From Paraescarpia echinospica (lineage: Eukaryota; Annelida; Polychaeta; Sabellida; Siboglinidae), in contig CM034543.1 in NCBI GenBank assembly GCA_020002185.1, forward strand, positions 12,243,453 to 12,307,452: a stretch of DNA of 64,000 bases. The letters run 5' to 3'. Below the pieces are notes generated by a model that saw only the letters and a program-made list of their open reading frames with translations, was not told the origin of the DNA and did not search any database. Shown piece by piece: positions 11,429-21,507 of the stretch; the first letter of the stretch is position 1, and the number at the start of each line of letters is the position of its first letter. A program made the position numbers and the translations under genes.

Positions 11429-11655
11429 GACTTTCGATTGATCATCTACTTTAGGCAAAAATGGGTCGATGCACGGCTGGCATTCCGGCGTTTCGGAGAC
11501 ACTGATTACGCGATCGTTACGACAAAGGACATTGAGCGCTTCTGGAAACCGGACTTGTTGTTTCCGAACGAGAAGTCAGCGGCCTTTCATCATGTCACCA
11601 TACCGAATAAACTGATGCGTGTCTATCACAACAGCACTATCCTCTATAGTATCAG
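11429..11655 (+). CDS. Channel exon: DFRLIIYFRQKWVDARL to YSIR
   Basis: This segment is the classic Cys-loop receptor region with the IYFRQKWVDARLAF motif, FWKPDLLFPNEK and YNST-type loop residues, ending at YSI plus the first two bases of the next codon and a GT donor at 11656. In glycine receptors an intron precedes the Asp of this motif. Here no AG acceptor is found at that place, and the frame runs open upstream to about 11300, so the 5' boundary is uncertain. Confidence 0.8.
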
Positions 11656-11699
11656 GTACTATCACACTTGTTTTTGTTTTGTGTTCTGTGTATAGTTGG

Positions 11700-12030
11700 T
11701 GGTTGTGCGGCGATGGTGATGGTGATTTTGATGATAGATGAAAGTGGAGGTGACGGTGGTGATGGTGGTGGTTGTGGCTCTTATTGTGGGGGTGGTGGTG
11801 GTGGTGGTGGTGGTGGTAGTTCTGATGGCGGTGGATGTTGTGGCGACGGTGATGGTAGTGGTATTTGTGTTTGTGGTGGTAGTGGTGCTGATGATGCTGG
11901 TAGTAATGGCGGTGGTTTTGGTGGATGTGGTTGTGGTCGTGATGGTGGTGGTGGTAAGGGTGGTGGTGATGATGGAAATAAAGGCGGTTGTCGTGCTGAT
12001 GGTGGTCGTGGATGGTTTATTGATGTAACA
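11700..12030. repeat. GGT/GAT trinucleotide-rich tract in channel intron
   Basis: About 330 bases of degenerate GGT, GAT, GTG and TGT triplets. Gly-rich, Val-rich and Thr-rich frames on both strands come from the repeat and not from selection. Confidence 0.9.
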
Positions 12031-12083
12031 CATTAAACATCATAATGTATACACAATTAAATTTGCTTTATTCGCGTATCCTA

Positions 12084-12160
12084 CATGTTGTTGATGTCGT
12101 CGTTGTTGTTGTTGTTGTTGATGTCGTTGATGATGATGTTGTTGTTGTTGTTGTTGTGTT
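12084..12160. repeat. (GTT)n / (GAT)n short tract
   Basis: Imperfect GTT repeats with GAT interruptions, in the same intron as the larger triplet tract. Confidence 0.85.
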
Positions 12161-12351
12161 AATGGAACGTTTTCAAGTCTGATTAATATATATGTTTTTT
12201 TCAGCTTTATTTGCGTTCTGACTCAGTATTTATTGAACAAATTGATATTAATATCTGGGACATTTATGTTATTGGTATGTATCTTTTCTGCTATATGTTC
12301 TTTGTGTCAGCCTACGACGGCATCTAATTGTGTTACATTTGCATGATTACT

Positions 12352-12427
12352 GTGACGCTGGCTTGGAAAATGGATTTGAGCCGCTTTCCGTTTGATCACC
12401 AGCGCTGCTTAGTTGAAATTGAGAGTT
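12352..12427 (+). CDS. Channel exon: Cys-loop segment with Cys-to-Trp change
   Basis: The exon reads VTLAWKMDLSRFPFDHQRC then LVEIES, with a consensus GTAAGT donor at 12428 in the same phase as the glycine-receptor intron. This is the signature Cys loop, normally C-x13-C. The first Cys position holds Trp (TGG, 12364-12366). No AG dinucleotide occurs immediately upstream; the preceding bases end in AC. Both facts argue that this exon no longer contributes to a normal receptor. Confidence 0.8.
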
Positions 12428-13165
12428 GTAAGTAGGGTTGTATAATAATTGCAGCCACCATATGAGTACGAGCATAGCTCATGTTATGGAACTCAGGCAT
12501 GACCATGACGTGTTGATCGTTTGCAGCATTTAGAAATCCCCAGTTAACGGCCAGCAAGAGTTAATTTGAGTAAACATACTGTCATTTTCGTTGTCTTGGT
12601 CAATATATTTATACTCGTTGTTAGCATTGGCATAACTACAGATGTGGTGCGAATCTCCTATAAAATGTAACTCTCTTCAAACACTGATATGCATAAATGT
12701 CTTCACACAAAGGGCAGCATTTGGTTCACTAAGCAAGAGCACGGACTTCCTTGCATTACATCTTTCCATCGGAGTATAAGTATTCATTATGATTTTGTCT
12801 AATATGCATGTTCATTGAACTAACATCGTCCATTAATAGCTAATGTGTGTCTACTTCAATATGTTTGCGAAACGTTTTACGTAGATTGGTGAAATAGGTA
12901 GACAAATGATAAACTCGTTTTAATGCTTGTCCAGATATTAATTCAAATGATTCTCAAAATTGAAATCATCATGTGAATGCGTTTCACTGTATCTCACAAA
13001 CCGCTTGATAAAGGAGTTCAGTCTAATATAACATTTATTGTTAGCTCAACAATGAACTTTAGGAGATACCCAGGTTTGAATTTAAACCAAATCAAGAGTT
13101 AAACGAAACAGCAACATTATCAACTTCCACATGAGATGTTACGGATTATCCTGCTGCTGTTTCAG
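12428..13165. other. Channel intron region, expected exon not found
   Basis: Between the Cys-loop exon and the TM1 exon, related genes carry one or two exons encoding the loop with GYT and binding-site residues. No matching frame is seen in these 738 bases, and no other feature was recognised. Confidence 0.5.
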
Positions 13166-13532
13166 GAACATTCCCACATCTGACGGCGACCTTTGCCCTG
13201 GAGCGCCGTCATGGCGTCTACCTGCTGGAGACCTATATACCCACAGTCCTCATCGTCATTCTCGCGTGGGTCTTGTTCTGGGTCAACATGGAGTCCGCTC
13301 CGGCGAGAGTGTCGCTGGGTGTCACGACTGTTCTCACCATGGCAGCGCAGCTGTCTGGGTCAAAGTCGTCCATTCCGAAGGTGCATTATCCGAAAGCGAT
13401 AGATATATGGATGGTGATGTGCATGCTGTTTGTGTTTGCCGCCATGTTGGAGTATGCCTTCGTCAATGCTCTTTCGCGCGAATCGCCGAAAAAGACAACA
13501 AGGAGGAACGTGAGGAGAAAGAGAATGTGAAG
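13166..13532 (+). CDS. Channel exon: TM1-TM2-TM3
   Basis: The exon starts after a TGCTGTTTCAG acceptor with [16 protein letters not shown]. It then covers TM1 ([20 protein letters not shown]), TM2 ([17 protein letters not shown]) and TM3 ([20 protein letters not shown]). PAR before TM2 is the anion-selectivity signature. In the TM3 frame a TGA occurs just before the GT donor at 13533. In the adjacent frame the same bases give a charged loop rich in Glu and Lys that stays open to the donor. One base therefore seems lost near the CTTTCGCG at about 13470. Confidence 0.88.
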
Positions 13533-13655
13533 GTATTTACATGACGCAATAATGCATGTATAATGTATATATATCGTATACACAAGCATACATCATATCA
13601 TCATATATCGTGCAAAGGTTCATACGTACAAACATACGTTAACTCATGCATGGAT

Positions 13656-13823
13656 GAATGGATCCATCCATTCATCCATCAGTCCGTCTGTCCGTCCGTC
13701 CGTACGTTCATACATCCATCCATCTATCCATCCATCCATCCATCCATCCATCCATCCATACATACATACATACATACATACGTACGTACGTACGTACATA
13801 CATACGTACGTACATACATACTG
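13656..13823. repeat. (CATC)n-(CATA)n-(CGTA)n microsatellite
   Basis: A tetranucleotide array that changes from CATC/CGTC to CATA and then CGTA/CATA. It touches the 5' truncation point of the CR1 copy at about 13826, as if the LINE inserted at the end of the array. Confidence 0.92.
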
Positions 13824-13825
13824 GA

Positions 13826-15945
13826 ATAATACACTGAAGAATAAGACAGCAACAGAATGCTGGAATATCTTAAAGAATGAAATAGAGTGCATCGTAGATA
13901 AATTTGTTCCCTTCAAAAAACAAGGGAAACGGACCAGAAAGAAATACTTATCGAAAGAAGCCATTAGAAAAATTAAGTATAAACAAATGATGTGGAAGTC
14001 ATATAGACGTACTGGCAATGACGAAGACTACAACATTTATAAAGAAGCACTAAATCAAACTACAGCTGAAATTAGAAATTCAAAGAGAAGCTATGAACAT
14101 AAATTAGCTTGTAATATAAAACATGACAACAAGAGTTTTTATGCGTATGTTCGAAGCAAACAGAAAGTTCAGGATAAGGTCGGTCCTCTAGAAGATAGTG
14201 CTGGAAATATAATATCAGAAGGATTCTTAATGGCTGAAGACCTAAATGAGTATTTTAGTTAAGTGTTTACCAGAGAAGACACTATTTCACTGCCAGTACC
14301 AGAGGCTAAGTTCAAGGGGGCAGAATCAGACTATTTAAGACAGTTAATTGTAACCCCAGAAATGGTAGCTACGAAAATTAGGGCTATGAAGGAAAATAAA
14401 TCACCTGGAGTGGATGGTATTCCACCCAAACTACTAATGGAAATTGTAGAACAAATTAGCATACCGCTTGCAACAGTTTTCAACTTGTCATTAGAAGAGG
14501 GAGTGGTTCCTTTAGAATGGAAAGAAGCAAACATTATACCGTTATTTAAAAAAGGTTCGAGAAACAAGTCAGAGAACTATAGACCAGTTAGTTTAACATC
14601 AGTGATTTGTAAATTATTAGAAAGACTAATTAAAGATCACATGGTGGATTTTCTTGTTAAACATAACTTGATGAACCCATTTCTAAAAGCGAGGTCATGC
14701 TTAACAAATATGTTATGTTTTTTGGAAGATATCACTAAGTGGGTAGATGATGGATCACCAGTAGATATCATCTACTTAGATTTTCAAAAAGCTTTCGACA
14801 AAGTGCCACATCAGAGATTACTGCTTAAACTAAAAGCCCATGGCATAGGAAATGGTATAATTAACTGGATAGAAAAATGGCTGATTGACAGAAGACAACG
14901 GGTAGTTGTTGATGGGGAGGCTTCAAACTGGAAATCAGTTTTGAGTGGGGTTCCACAGGGATCAGTACTGGGACCTATATTATTCTTAATATATATAAAC
15001 GATTTGGACGATGATATAGCTAGCAAGGTGTTGAAATTTGCAGATGATACAAAAGTGTTTAGAAGGATTGAAAGTGATGGTGATAGACAGCATTTACAAG
15101 ATGATCTTGACAGGTTGATCAAATGGTCTGAAAAGTGGCAAATGTTGTTCAATTTTGGGAAATGTAAATGCCTCCACACAGGATATGGGAACGAATATGT
15201 AGAATATACAATGGGGGGAACTGTACTAAGTACTACTGTAAAAGAAAAAGACTTAGGGCTGACAATTAGTGCTGACATGAAGGTTTCAGAGCAGTGTGGA
15301 ATTGCAGCTTCAAAGGGAAATCAAATCCTTGGATTGATTAGGCGAAATATAGCATATAAAGAAAAAGAACTAATAATACCACTGTACAAAACAATAGTTA
15401 GGCCTCATTTAGAATATTGTATACAAGCGTGGAGGCCATACCGCAAGAAGGACATAGATATGCTAGAAAGAGTACAGAGGAGAGCGACTAAAATGATACC
15501 AAAACTGAGGGATCTTAGTTATGAAAAACGCCTAAGAGAATGTGGTTTAACAACACTAGAGACCAGGAGATAGAGAGGAGTGTTTAAAATATTGAATGGT
15601 TATGAAAATATTGATAGAAATATGTTTTTTTCAGTTAAGAAAGATAGAAAGACTAGAGGACATGAAGTTACATTAGTAAAGGACCAGTGTAGATTAGACG
15701 TGAGAAAGTTCTCATTTTCACAAAGGACTGTGAATGAATGGAACAGATTATCTGATGATTGTGTGGGTGCTAGTAGTGTGAATATGTTTAAAAATAAAAT
15801 CGACACATACCTCAGAAGGGCTGGATATATGTAAATAAAAGGGTTGGACTCTAGATAAGCCAAAGGGCTTCCTTGTCCACCTGCCATCTAGAGTTAATTC
15901 TCTGGATGGCAATCTTGTTAAATCTTGTTAAATCTTGTAATTACA
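13826..15945 (+). mobile_element. CR1-type LINE copy, 5' truncated (copy B)
   Basis: The copy starts after the endonuclease domain and carries the whole reverse transcriptase, the C-terminus and a short 3' UTR (TTGGACTCTAGATAAGCC...). It ends in a 10-bp tail repeat TTAAATCTTG present about three times at 15915-15945. Non-poly(A) tandem 3' tails and 5' truncation are typical of CR1. It lies in the last intron of the channel gene in the same orientation. Related copies are at 29981-30757 (minus) and 52380-54545 (plus, much older). Confidence 0.92.
13840..15834 (+). pseudogene. CR1 ORF2 reverse transcriptase, two stops
   Basis: A single reading frame gives a linker region, then RT blocks: ENKSPGVDGIPPKLL, NYRPVSLTSVICKLLE, YLDFQKAFDKVPH, GVPQGSVLGPILFLIYIND, the catalytic FADDTK, and the C-terminal RPHLEYCIQAWRP and RRATKMIPKLR segments. 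A TAA at 14260-14262 and a TAG at 15571-15573 interrupt the frame without shifting it. Near the second stop four codons present in the sister copy at 30.3 kb are missing. Without the endonuclease and with stops it cannot act on its own. Confidence 0.9.
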
Positions 15946-16354
15946 TAATTACATAAATACTTGCGTACGTACACGTCTACGTATATAGATTTACGAAATT
16001 GTAGTTGTGAACAATTCGAATATTTCGTGTCAAATATTTATACCAGAGGATAACCATTATGATGTCCTAGTAAGAGTTTCCCAGATCCATAGTACCTATC
16101 AGATGATAGTTAGTTTGTGTTTAGTAGACAATAATTTATTTATATTACTTTGTTGATATTGCTTTGTATGATGTTTGTATATATTGCTATGAAGATATAT
16201 TTTGGTAATCTACATTGAGTTTGTATTGTATTTTTGACTGCTATTGATCTGAATAAAATATTTATGATTCTAAATATCGTCCAATAAACATACGTATGTA
16301 CACTCACATTGCTACATTTAAATGGCTGTCAAGACGTCACATTTTCTCTTGTAG

Positions 16355-16545
16355 AACTACACCGAGATGAAGTTTGTCGGTCCCAACGTCTTCGAGCCGC
16401 AGCTGAAGACGTCACCGAGGAGATGTTCTTTCGGATCCGGACGAGAAGCTGCATTTTTCCTTGATCTCGAGTCTGTTTCCCAATCGCCTTCACCATTTTC
16501 AACATGGTCTACTGGTCCGTGTACCTTCGGCCGTATAAGTACTAA
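16355..16545 (+). CDS. Channel last exon: intracellular loop end and TM4
   Basis: A TTCTCTTGTAG acceptor starts the exon, giving NYTEMKFVGPNVFEPQLK in the phase that continues the open charged-loop frame of the previous exon. A different frame downstream encodes SRVCFPIAFTIFNMVYWSVY, the canonical TM4, ending at TAA (16543-16545). The switch between frames, plus a TGA just before TM4 in the TM4 frame, indicates at least one indel at about 16400-16465. Confidence 0.75.
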
Positions 16546-16617
16546 CTACTGGTCCATGTACCCACGGCTATAACAATACTAACTATTGCTCCGTGTACCT
16601 TCAGCCGTATGAAAATT

Positions 16618-16765
16618 AATAATAATAATAATAATGACAAACTTATATAGCGCCAAAATCCCCAGGTATCTGAGCTCAGACACAACATACAAGAATCGCG
16701 GGGCAAAATCGTTAACATGGTCGCTATTAAGCAACACCACCTTGTATTGATATATTTATAATATT
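16618..16765 (-). mobile_element. SINE-like 3' end with (ATT)n tail
   Basis: Read on the minus strand it ends TTTTGGCGCTATATAAG then TTTGTC(ATT)n, a 3' end shared by many invertebrate short retroposons. The 5' part is not recognisable as a tRNA head, so it may be a truncated SINE or a LINE 3' end. Confidence 0.5.
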
Positions 16766-17150
16766 TGTAATAAGATAAACCAATTGATCAATGCAACTAT
16801 TCTAAAGAAATGTTGGAAAAGGGTCAAGACCACTCGATTTGTTAGGAAACTTATGTGTGATAGTGCGAAATGTGCATAATGTATCCAATGAAGAGGTATC
16901 AGGCAATCCTTATGGTTTCTCCCGATGATGCAAACTATTGATGGATTTCCACATTTGGCGTGAGTTATTGAGTGCTAAACAAGTCGAGTCAATGTCCATG
17001 GATATGAGTTGGGAATGTGACATGCTGTTGTAAGTCGAATGTTTGAAGTGCATTCATGAATGACCTTGTATTAAGGTCACGTGCGTCCATTCAAAAAAGG
17101 TCTACGGGCACGCCGAATTCCAAAGGTCTAGGGGGCACATGCCCCCAGTC
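16766..17150. other. No recognised feature
   Basis: About 385 bases of unique, AT-rich DNA with no frame or repeat that I can assign. Confidence 0.4.
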
Positions 17151-17154
17151 CCAT

Positions 17155-17640
17155 GGAAGCGCCTATGTACATGGCTGTTGCATCCAAATTATGCTTCATC
17201 TCTCAACTTTTTGTTAACTCCATATCTTATTATGTCTCTTCCGATCATTTTATTGGGGACATATGTTTTAGAGTAATTCCTCTCCAATTTCCGCACTCTG
17301 TAAGTTTACCTTTCTTTGGTATTTTAACAAACAGTCCCTGTTTCCACATCTTTGTTACTTTTTTGTTCCCAAATTTTTAATAAACTTAGAAGCCAATTAT
17401 CTGTTGCTGCCATGTCTGCTTTCAACAATTTTGCTGTAATGTGAACAAGCTTCCAGCTTTCATATTTTTAGCTTCCTCGGTGTTGCTCTAATATCGTTTT
17501 TTTTATAGAGTCTGTGCTGATTTCATCTATGATCGGATCTAATTAAATATATATCACGGGTTCATCGGGCATAGGTATATTAAGAACGTCTTCAAAATGC
17601 TCTTTCCGTCTTGCCCGTTTGGCTGGTCCTTCAGTTATTA
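17155..17640 (-). pseudogene. RTE-type reverse transcriptase fragment
   Basis: On the minus strand, with several stops and shifts, the peptide order is EDVLN, DPIIDEISTDSI, MKAGSLF, KMWKQGLFVKIPKKGKLTEC and GNWRGITL. This matches the start of the RT domain in RTE-clade LINEs, where V-x-KIPKKG-x-L-x-x-C-x-NWRGI is diagnostic. Endonuclease and catalytic parts are absent. It is an old fragment. Confidence 0.7.
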
Positions 17641-17697
17641 GGTTTCCATATTTGTTTTACTGCATTCGCTGTCTTGTGTTGTATTATTGGTGTATTA

Positions 17698-17945
17698 TTG
17701 GGTGAATATGTGGATCCATTCAGTCTCACCCATTTGGGATCGTATTACTGGTTACATCAAACGTGTATATTTGTTGACCTTTGGCTAAGGTGGGCGAGGT
17801 GGGTTCATATGTTTATCCATTTAGCTTCACCCATGGTGACTCTATTACACGTTCAGAACCACGTGCATGTCCGTATCAATTTCAGCTTTGTTTGGTGGCA
17901 TAGTTGAATGGGTATCCATTCAGCGTCGCCAATATGTGATCATAT
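17698..17945 (+). repeat. Three diverged tandem units of about 80-120 bp
   Basis: Three successive segments share GGTGAATATGTGGATCCATT-like, TTCAGTCTCACCCAT-like and GTATTA-like blocks at about 17700, 17805 and 17885. It may be an old minisatellite; no coding content. Confidence 0.5.
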
Positions 17946-18540
17946 TATGATCAGAACATAGAGACACATTCTGCATACCATTGTAAAATAGTTCGATCAG
18001 AAAAAGGTAATTTCAGTCCGGGATTGGTGATACTATCTCCAATACGAACACTTTGGAAGGATGGTAGGATGTCTTCAGTACAATACCAGTTGCTTTCGAT
18101 TGTGTTTACAATCAAGATTCCATTAACAATTCACTTATTGCAGGTGTTGTTATAATTATATTCATTATTAGTGTATATTGATTTAATTAAAAGTATACAG
18201 CAGTTGTCAACAGTTCCAAGTGCTGTCCACAATGACATTCTGAATGTGATCATTCCTCGGTTCGGTACATCCACCTACTATATAGGTGTTCACGATTTCT
18301 TGGGCTTTGACTATATTCATACTCCCAGTATTTGTTTCATTACATCCGACATATTGGCAGTCATTAACTTAGTTCAGCACGTCGCAGGAACTTCATTCGG
18401 GACAGGATGACAGTCGTGTATCAGCATGAGTAGTCACTGAATCAAATGTGTTGCAATACACTCTTTACGGCAAGTATAATTATGCTTACACAGTTTTGTC
18501 ATGTATTATATCTTTCACAGTTGGAATTGCACCTCCTTGC
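17946..18540. other. No recognised feature
   Basis: About 600 bases of unique sequence with only short frames. Nothing could be assigned. Confidence 0.4.
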
Positions 18541-18840
18541 GGTCTGTTTGGGTTATCGTTCCAGATTTGAGATGTCACCAAGGAAGCGACAGATTGCGCC
18601 ATCTAGTGGGGGCACGCAGCCTCTGCAATGGGAGGACCGGACGTGGCAGCTGTCGCAAGCGGCCGTCCTGTGACAGGTCGCCATGGGGCCATCAGCGCTG
18701 CTGTCACCAATGCTTCCGAGCCAGATGCCATCGTTGCTGCGGCAGACGCCATTGCGACAGCAGTGATGGCGAAACTGGCAGCGTCAAGTCGTTTGCTGCC
18801 AGCCCCAACACACGTCAGTTGACCGGAATTTCCACTGGAC
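18541..18840 (+). other. GC-rich island, possible exon
   Basis: A clearly more GC- and CpG-rich stretch begins after TCTTTCACAG and ends at CACTGGACG before GTGAGTTT, which would be good splice sites. One internal frame gives an Ala-rich 64-residue peptide and another an Arg/Cys-rich one. No family is recognised, and no neighbouring exon was found, so this may equally be a short retroposon. Confidence 0.25.
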
Positions 18841-18946
18841 GGTGAGTTTACGAGACTCGTTTCCGCCATTAGAGTCAGTGAGTGACAGGGCCAATGTGAC
18901 TAGTTCTCAGTAGTTATCCGTACATTCATTACTGTTGTGAATAGAA

Positions 18947-19594
18947 TATTGTTTGGTATCAATGGTATTCCTCTCTGGCATGCTCAGCCGGTGCTGATTG
19001 TCAGGTTTGCGGGCTTCACTATAGATCGCATATTACTCATGCATGCATTGTGTTTTGTCGTTAGTTCTGCATGTCAAATATTGTGTGGTAATAATGACAT
19101 TCCTCCCTGGCATGCTGAGCCGGAGCTGAGTGACATATTAGTGGGTTTGTCTATATATTGCATGTTGTTCGTGTATTGTGGTCTGTTCTTTAGTCCGGCG
19201 TATGTTTATCATTGTGCTATGAGGCACATATTGGGTAGTAACAATGGCATTCCTCCCTGGTATGCTCAGCCGGTGTTGAGTGTCAGGTTAGTGGGTTAGT
19301 CTATATATCGCATGTTGTTCATGTATTGTGGCCCGTTCTTTAGTTCGGCGTATATTCATCACTGTGGTATGATTCACATATTTGGTGGTAACAATGGTAT
19401 TCGTCCCTGCCATGCTCAGCCAGTGCTGAGTGACAGGTTTGTGGGTGTATCTAGATATAGCGCATGTTGCTCATGTATTGTGGTTTATTTGCTAGTTCTG
19501 CATATATTCATCACTGGGTTCAGACTGAGATATTGTGAGAGAACAATGGCATTCCTCCCTGGCATGCTCAGCCGGTGCTGAGTGTCAGTTTTTG
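18947..19594 (+). repeat. About 150-bp satellite, 4.4 copies
   Basis: Head-to-tail units start near 18949, 19080, 19231, 19381 and 19532. Each contains ATTCCTCCCTGGCATGCTCA, CCGGTGCTGAGTGTCAGG, CTATATATCGCATGTTG and CGTATATTCATCACTG-like blocks. The period is 150-151 bp for full units; the first unit is shorter. The array is followed after about 30 bases by a hAT transposon. Confidence 0.9.
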
Positions 19595-19622
19595 TTGCTA
19601 GCACATGTCATTCGCCTGTCAT

Positions 19623-20967
19623 CAGACCTGGGGCCGAGTACATTTTTATGAGTACAAGTACGAGTACGAGTACTTTGATGATGGATGAGTACGAGTACGA
19701 GTACGAGTACATTGCTAAAAGCTGAGTACGAGTACAAGTACGAGTACATTCTCACGAGTACGAGTAAAAGTACGAGTACAACAAATATAAATATTAAATA
19801 ATAACGTATTTAAAAATTATTAATTAATGTAATTTATATAACTCAGCACAACTGAATATGTAATGGCAGTTGATCAATTTTTTTATGAGGAAAACTAAAA
19901 AACCTATATTTCATCAACAATTAAATTCACTTCATTGGCATTCATTTCAGTGGCATCGTATGATCTTATCATCTATTTGCCATTGCACCGAATGAACATG
20001 AGTTGTTCACAGGTTGAGTATTTCAGGCTGCACTGTTCAGGGCAGAATACTTTCTCGGCTATGGTAAATACCCTTTCAACTGGGGCTGGTGAGGCTAGAA
20101 TGCTCGGATGGTTTTGGACCACTTGAGCCAGAGTTGGAAAACTCATAACTGCAGTGGGTCACTGTGACGATCTGTACATGGCTGACTGAGGTATTCGTTC
20201 ACCTCTACAATCAGCAATCTGCTGATGTTATAAGTTTGCAATTTATATTTTCTGATCGTAGACTACTAGTTGTTGAGAGGGTTAGCACATGTCCACAGCA
20301 TCCCCTTTGGACTTTTTAGCCAGGCTGCTGGCATGGGATTATACTAGTGTAGGAGACAGTCTGACTTGAGCCACCTTACTTCTACTAGTTAGTGCTAACT
20401 GCTAAGAACAAGAACTGCCAGTCTTCCTCTTAGCAGTTAACACTGTCAGCCAGTGCCAAGTGGCATGGTCTTCATACTACATCAAAGGCATTTCCTGTCT
20501 AACTGGTGGGTTAACTGCTAATTGAATCTTTATGGCTTAATTAAACAAACAGGTTTATGGTCTGAACTGCTAGCCTACAATTATTGTTTGCTTAACAGGG
20601 TGTTTCTGACTGGGAAATGATGCTGCCTGTTGCCATGTTTGGGTATCATAGTCATTGTTATCAGAGAATGAGGATGCACTGGGATGTGTAGGGATGGTAA
20701 GGTTGTATACTATCAGAAATAACAAAGTATTTAAAAAATAGTTGAACATTAAAATATTTCAGGAAAGTTTCATTTTATAACCAAATATATTTATTTTCTC
20801 CCGTACATATTGAGAAAGTACTCGTAAAATCTGAGTACAATGAGTATGAGTACGAGTACGAGTACGAGTCCATGACCCATAAGTTTCATGAGTACGAGTA
20901 CGAGTACTTCAAAAATGTACTCGAGTACACGAGTACATGAGTACCGAGTACTTTGGCCCCAGGTCTG
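19623..20967 (-). mobile_element. hAT transposon, degenerate, with exact 8-bp target duplication
   Basis: The element is bounded by a perfect 13-bp terminal inverted repeat, CAGACCTGGGGCC at 19623 and its complement ending at 20967. It is flanked by identical 8-bp copies of CCTGTCAT (19615-19622 and 20968-20975), the hAT hallmark. Inside each end lie dense arrays of GAGTAC/CGAGTA motifs (about 19649-19770 and 20836-20955). The minus strand keeps a hAT C-terminal dimerisation domain. The rest of the 1345 bp has no recognisable transposase, so this is an internally deleted or decayed copy. Confidence 0.93.
19973..20146 (-). pseudogene. hAT transposase C-terminal dimerisation domain remnant
   Basis: A 57-residue open piece starts FPTLAQVVQNHPSILASPAP, followed by VERVFTIAEKVFCPEQ and ending shortly after QLMFIR. 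This matches the hATC domain (P-x-L-x-x-A ... P-x-S-x-x-x-ER-x-FS ... ML-FL). The domain mediates transposase dimerisation. The catalytic RNase-H-like and BED zinc-finger parts are missing upstream. Its position and minus orientation agree with the element ends. Confidence 0.8.
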
Positions 20968-20975
20968 CCTGTCAT

Positions 20976-21445
20976 ATAGTGATCTGCTCGTTAGTTATAA
21001 GCACATTCATCGTTGTTTTATCAAAACCTTTTTGTCTAGTATTAGGAATGTGTATATTAGCTATCGTTGACTTGCGCCTATCATTCATGAAGGAAATATT
21101 TGTTACATGGATCTTGCATGAAGTAGTTGACTACCAATAGTTGGGTCTGAGAGATTGGCTATTGTGGCCTTAGGTAGGGGGACACTAATCACAAGGAACG
21201 GTGCCTGTGGCGGTTGGCCCTCACCGTCGATGCATGTAAACAGCAATATTTTTAATGCTGGCTTTAATTTGGGATATGCTGTTGTTATAATGCATAGATC
21301 CAGTTATATGAATTCTGGTTCCCATGTGGTAGTCCGGCAATAAAATGTGCCCATTTTCGAACTTTACAACTGCTGTCATGTGTTGGTATTGTTGCATCAA
21401 ACAAGCTGCGGCCACACATGGGTTCACAGTTAACTCACTCTCTAG
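20976..21445. other. No recognised feature
   Basis: About 470 bases between the hAT target duplication and a (TA)n run. Nothing assignable was seen. Confidence 0.4.
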
Positions 21446-21448
21446 TGT

Positions 21449-21449
21449 G

Positions 21450-21505
<56 letters not shown>
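21449..21505. repeat. (TA)n microsatellite
   Basis: A pure TA dinucleotide run of about 56 bases, just outside the left arm of the large inverted repeat. Confidence 0.95.

Positions 21506-21507
<2 letters not shown>

Larger units (their letters stand above)
10099..16545 (+). pseudogene. Cys-loop ligand-gated chloride channel gene, partial and degenerate
   Basis: Five separate plus-strand segments match consecutive parts of a glycine/GABA/glutamate-gated-chloride-type subunit, in the correct order and with intron positions like those of animal glycine receptors. They are 10099-10170, 11429-11655, 12352-12427, 13166-13532 and 16355-16545. The product would be a plasma-membrane pentameric channel. 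TM2 carries PARV, the anion-selective signature. Missing are the signal peptide and first extracellular exons, and the exon between the Cys loop and TM1. Lesions: the first Cys of the Cys loop is Trp, acceptor AG is absent before two exons, and the TM3-TM4 loop changes frame in both of the last two exons. L2 and CR1 copies occupy two introns. Most likely a pseudogene; base-level assembly errors are an alternative for the frameshifts. Confidence 0.8.

Noticed and set aside
11662..12036. Gly-rich and Thr/Ile-rich proteins
   Set aside because: Produced by the GGT/GAT triplet tract within a channel intron; no start context or conserved motif.
10171..12351. U12-type (AT-AC) introns to explain missing AG acceptors in the channel gene
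   Set aside because: The donors (GTAACA, GTACTATC) do not match the U12 consensus and no branch-point-like element was seen; decay or base errors are simpler.
16618..16765. tRNA gene within the SINE-like piece
   Set aside because: No A and B box pair or cloverleaf could be recognised.
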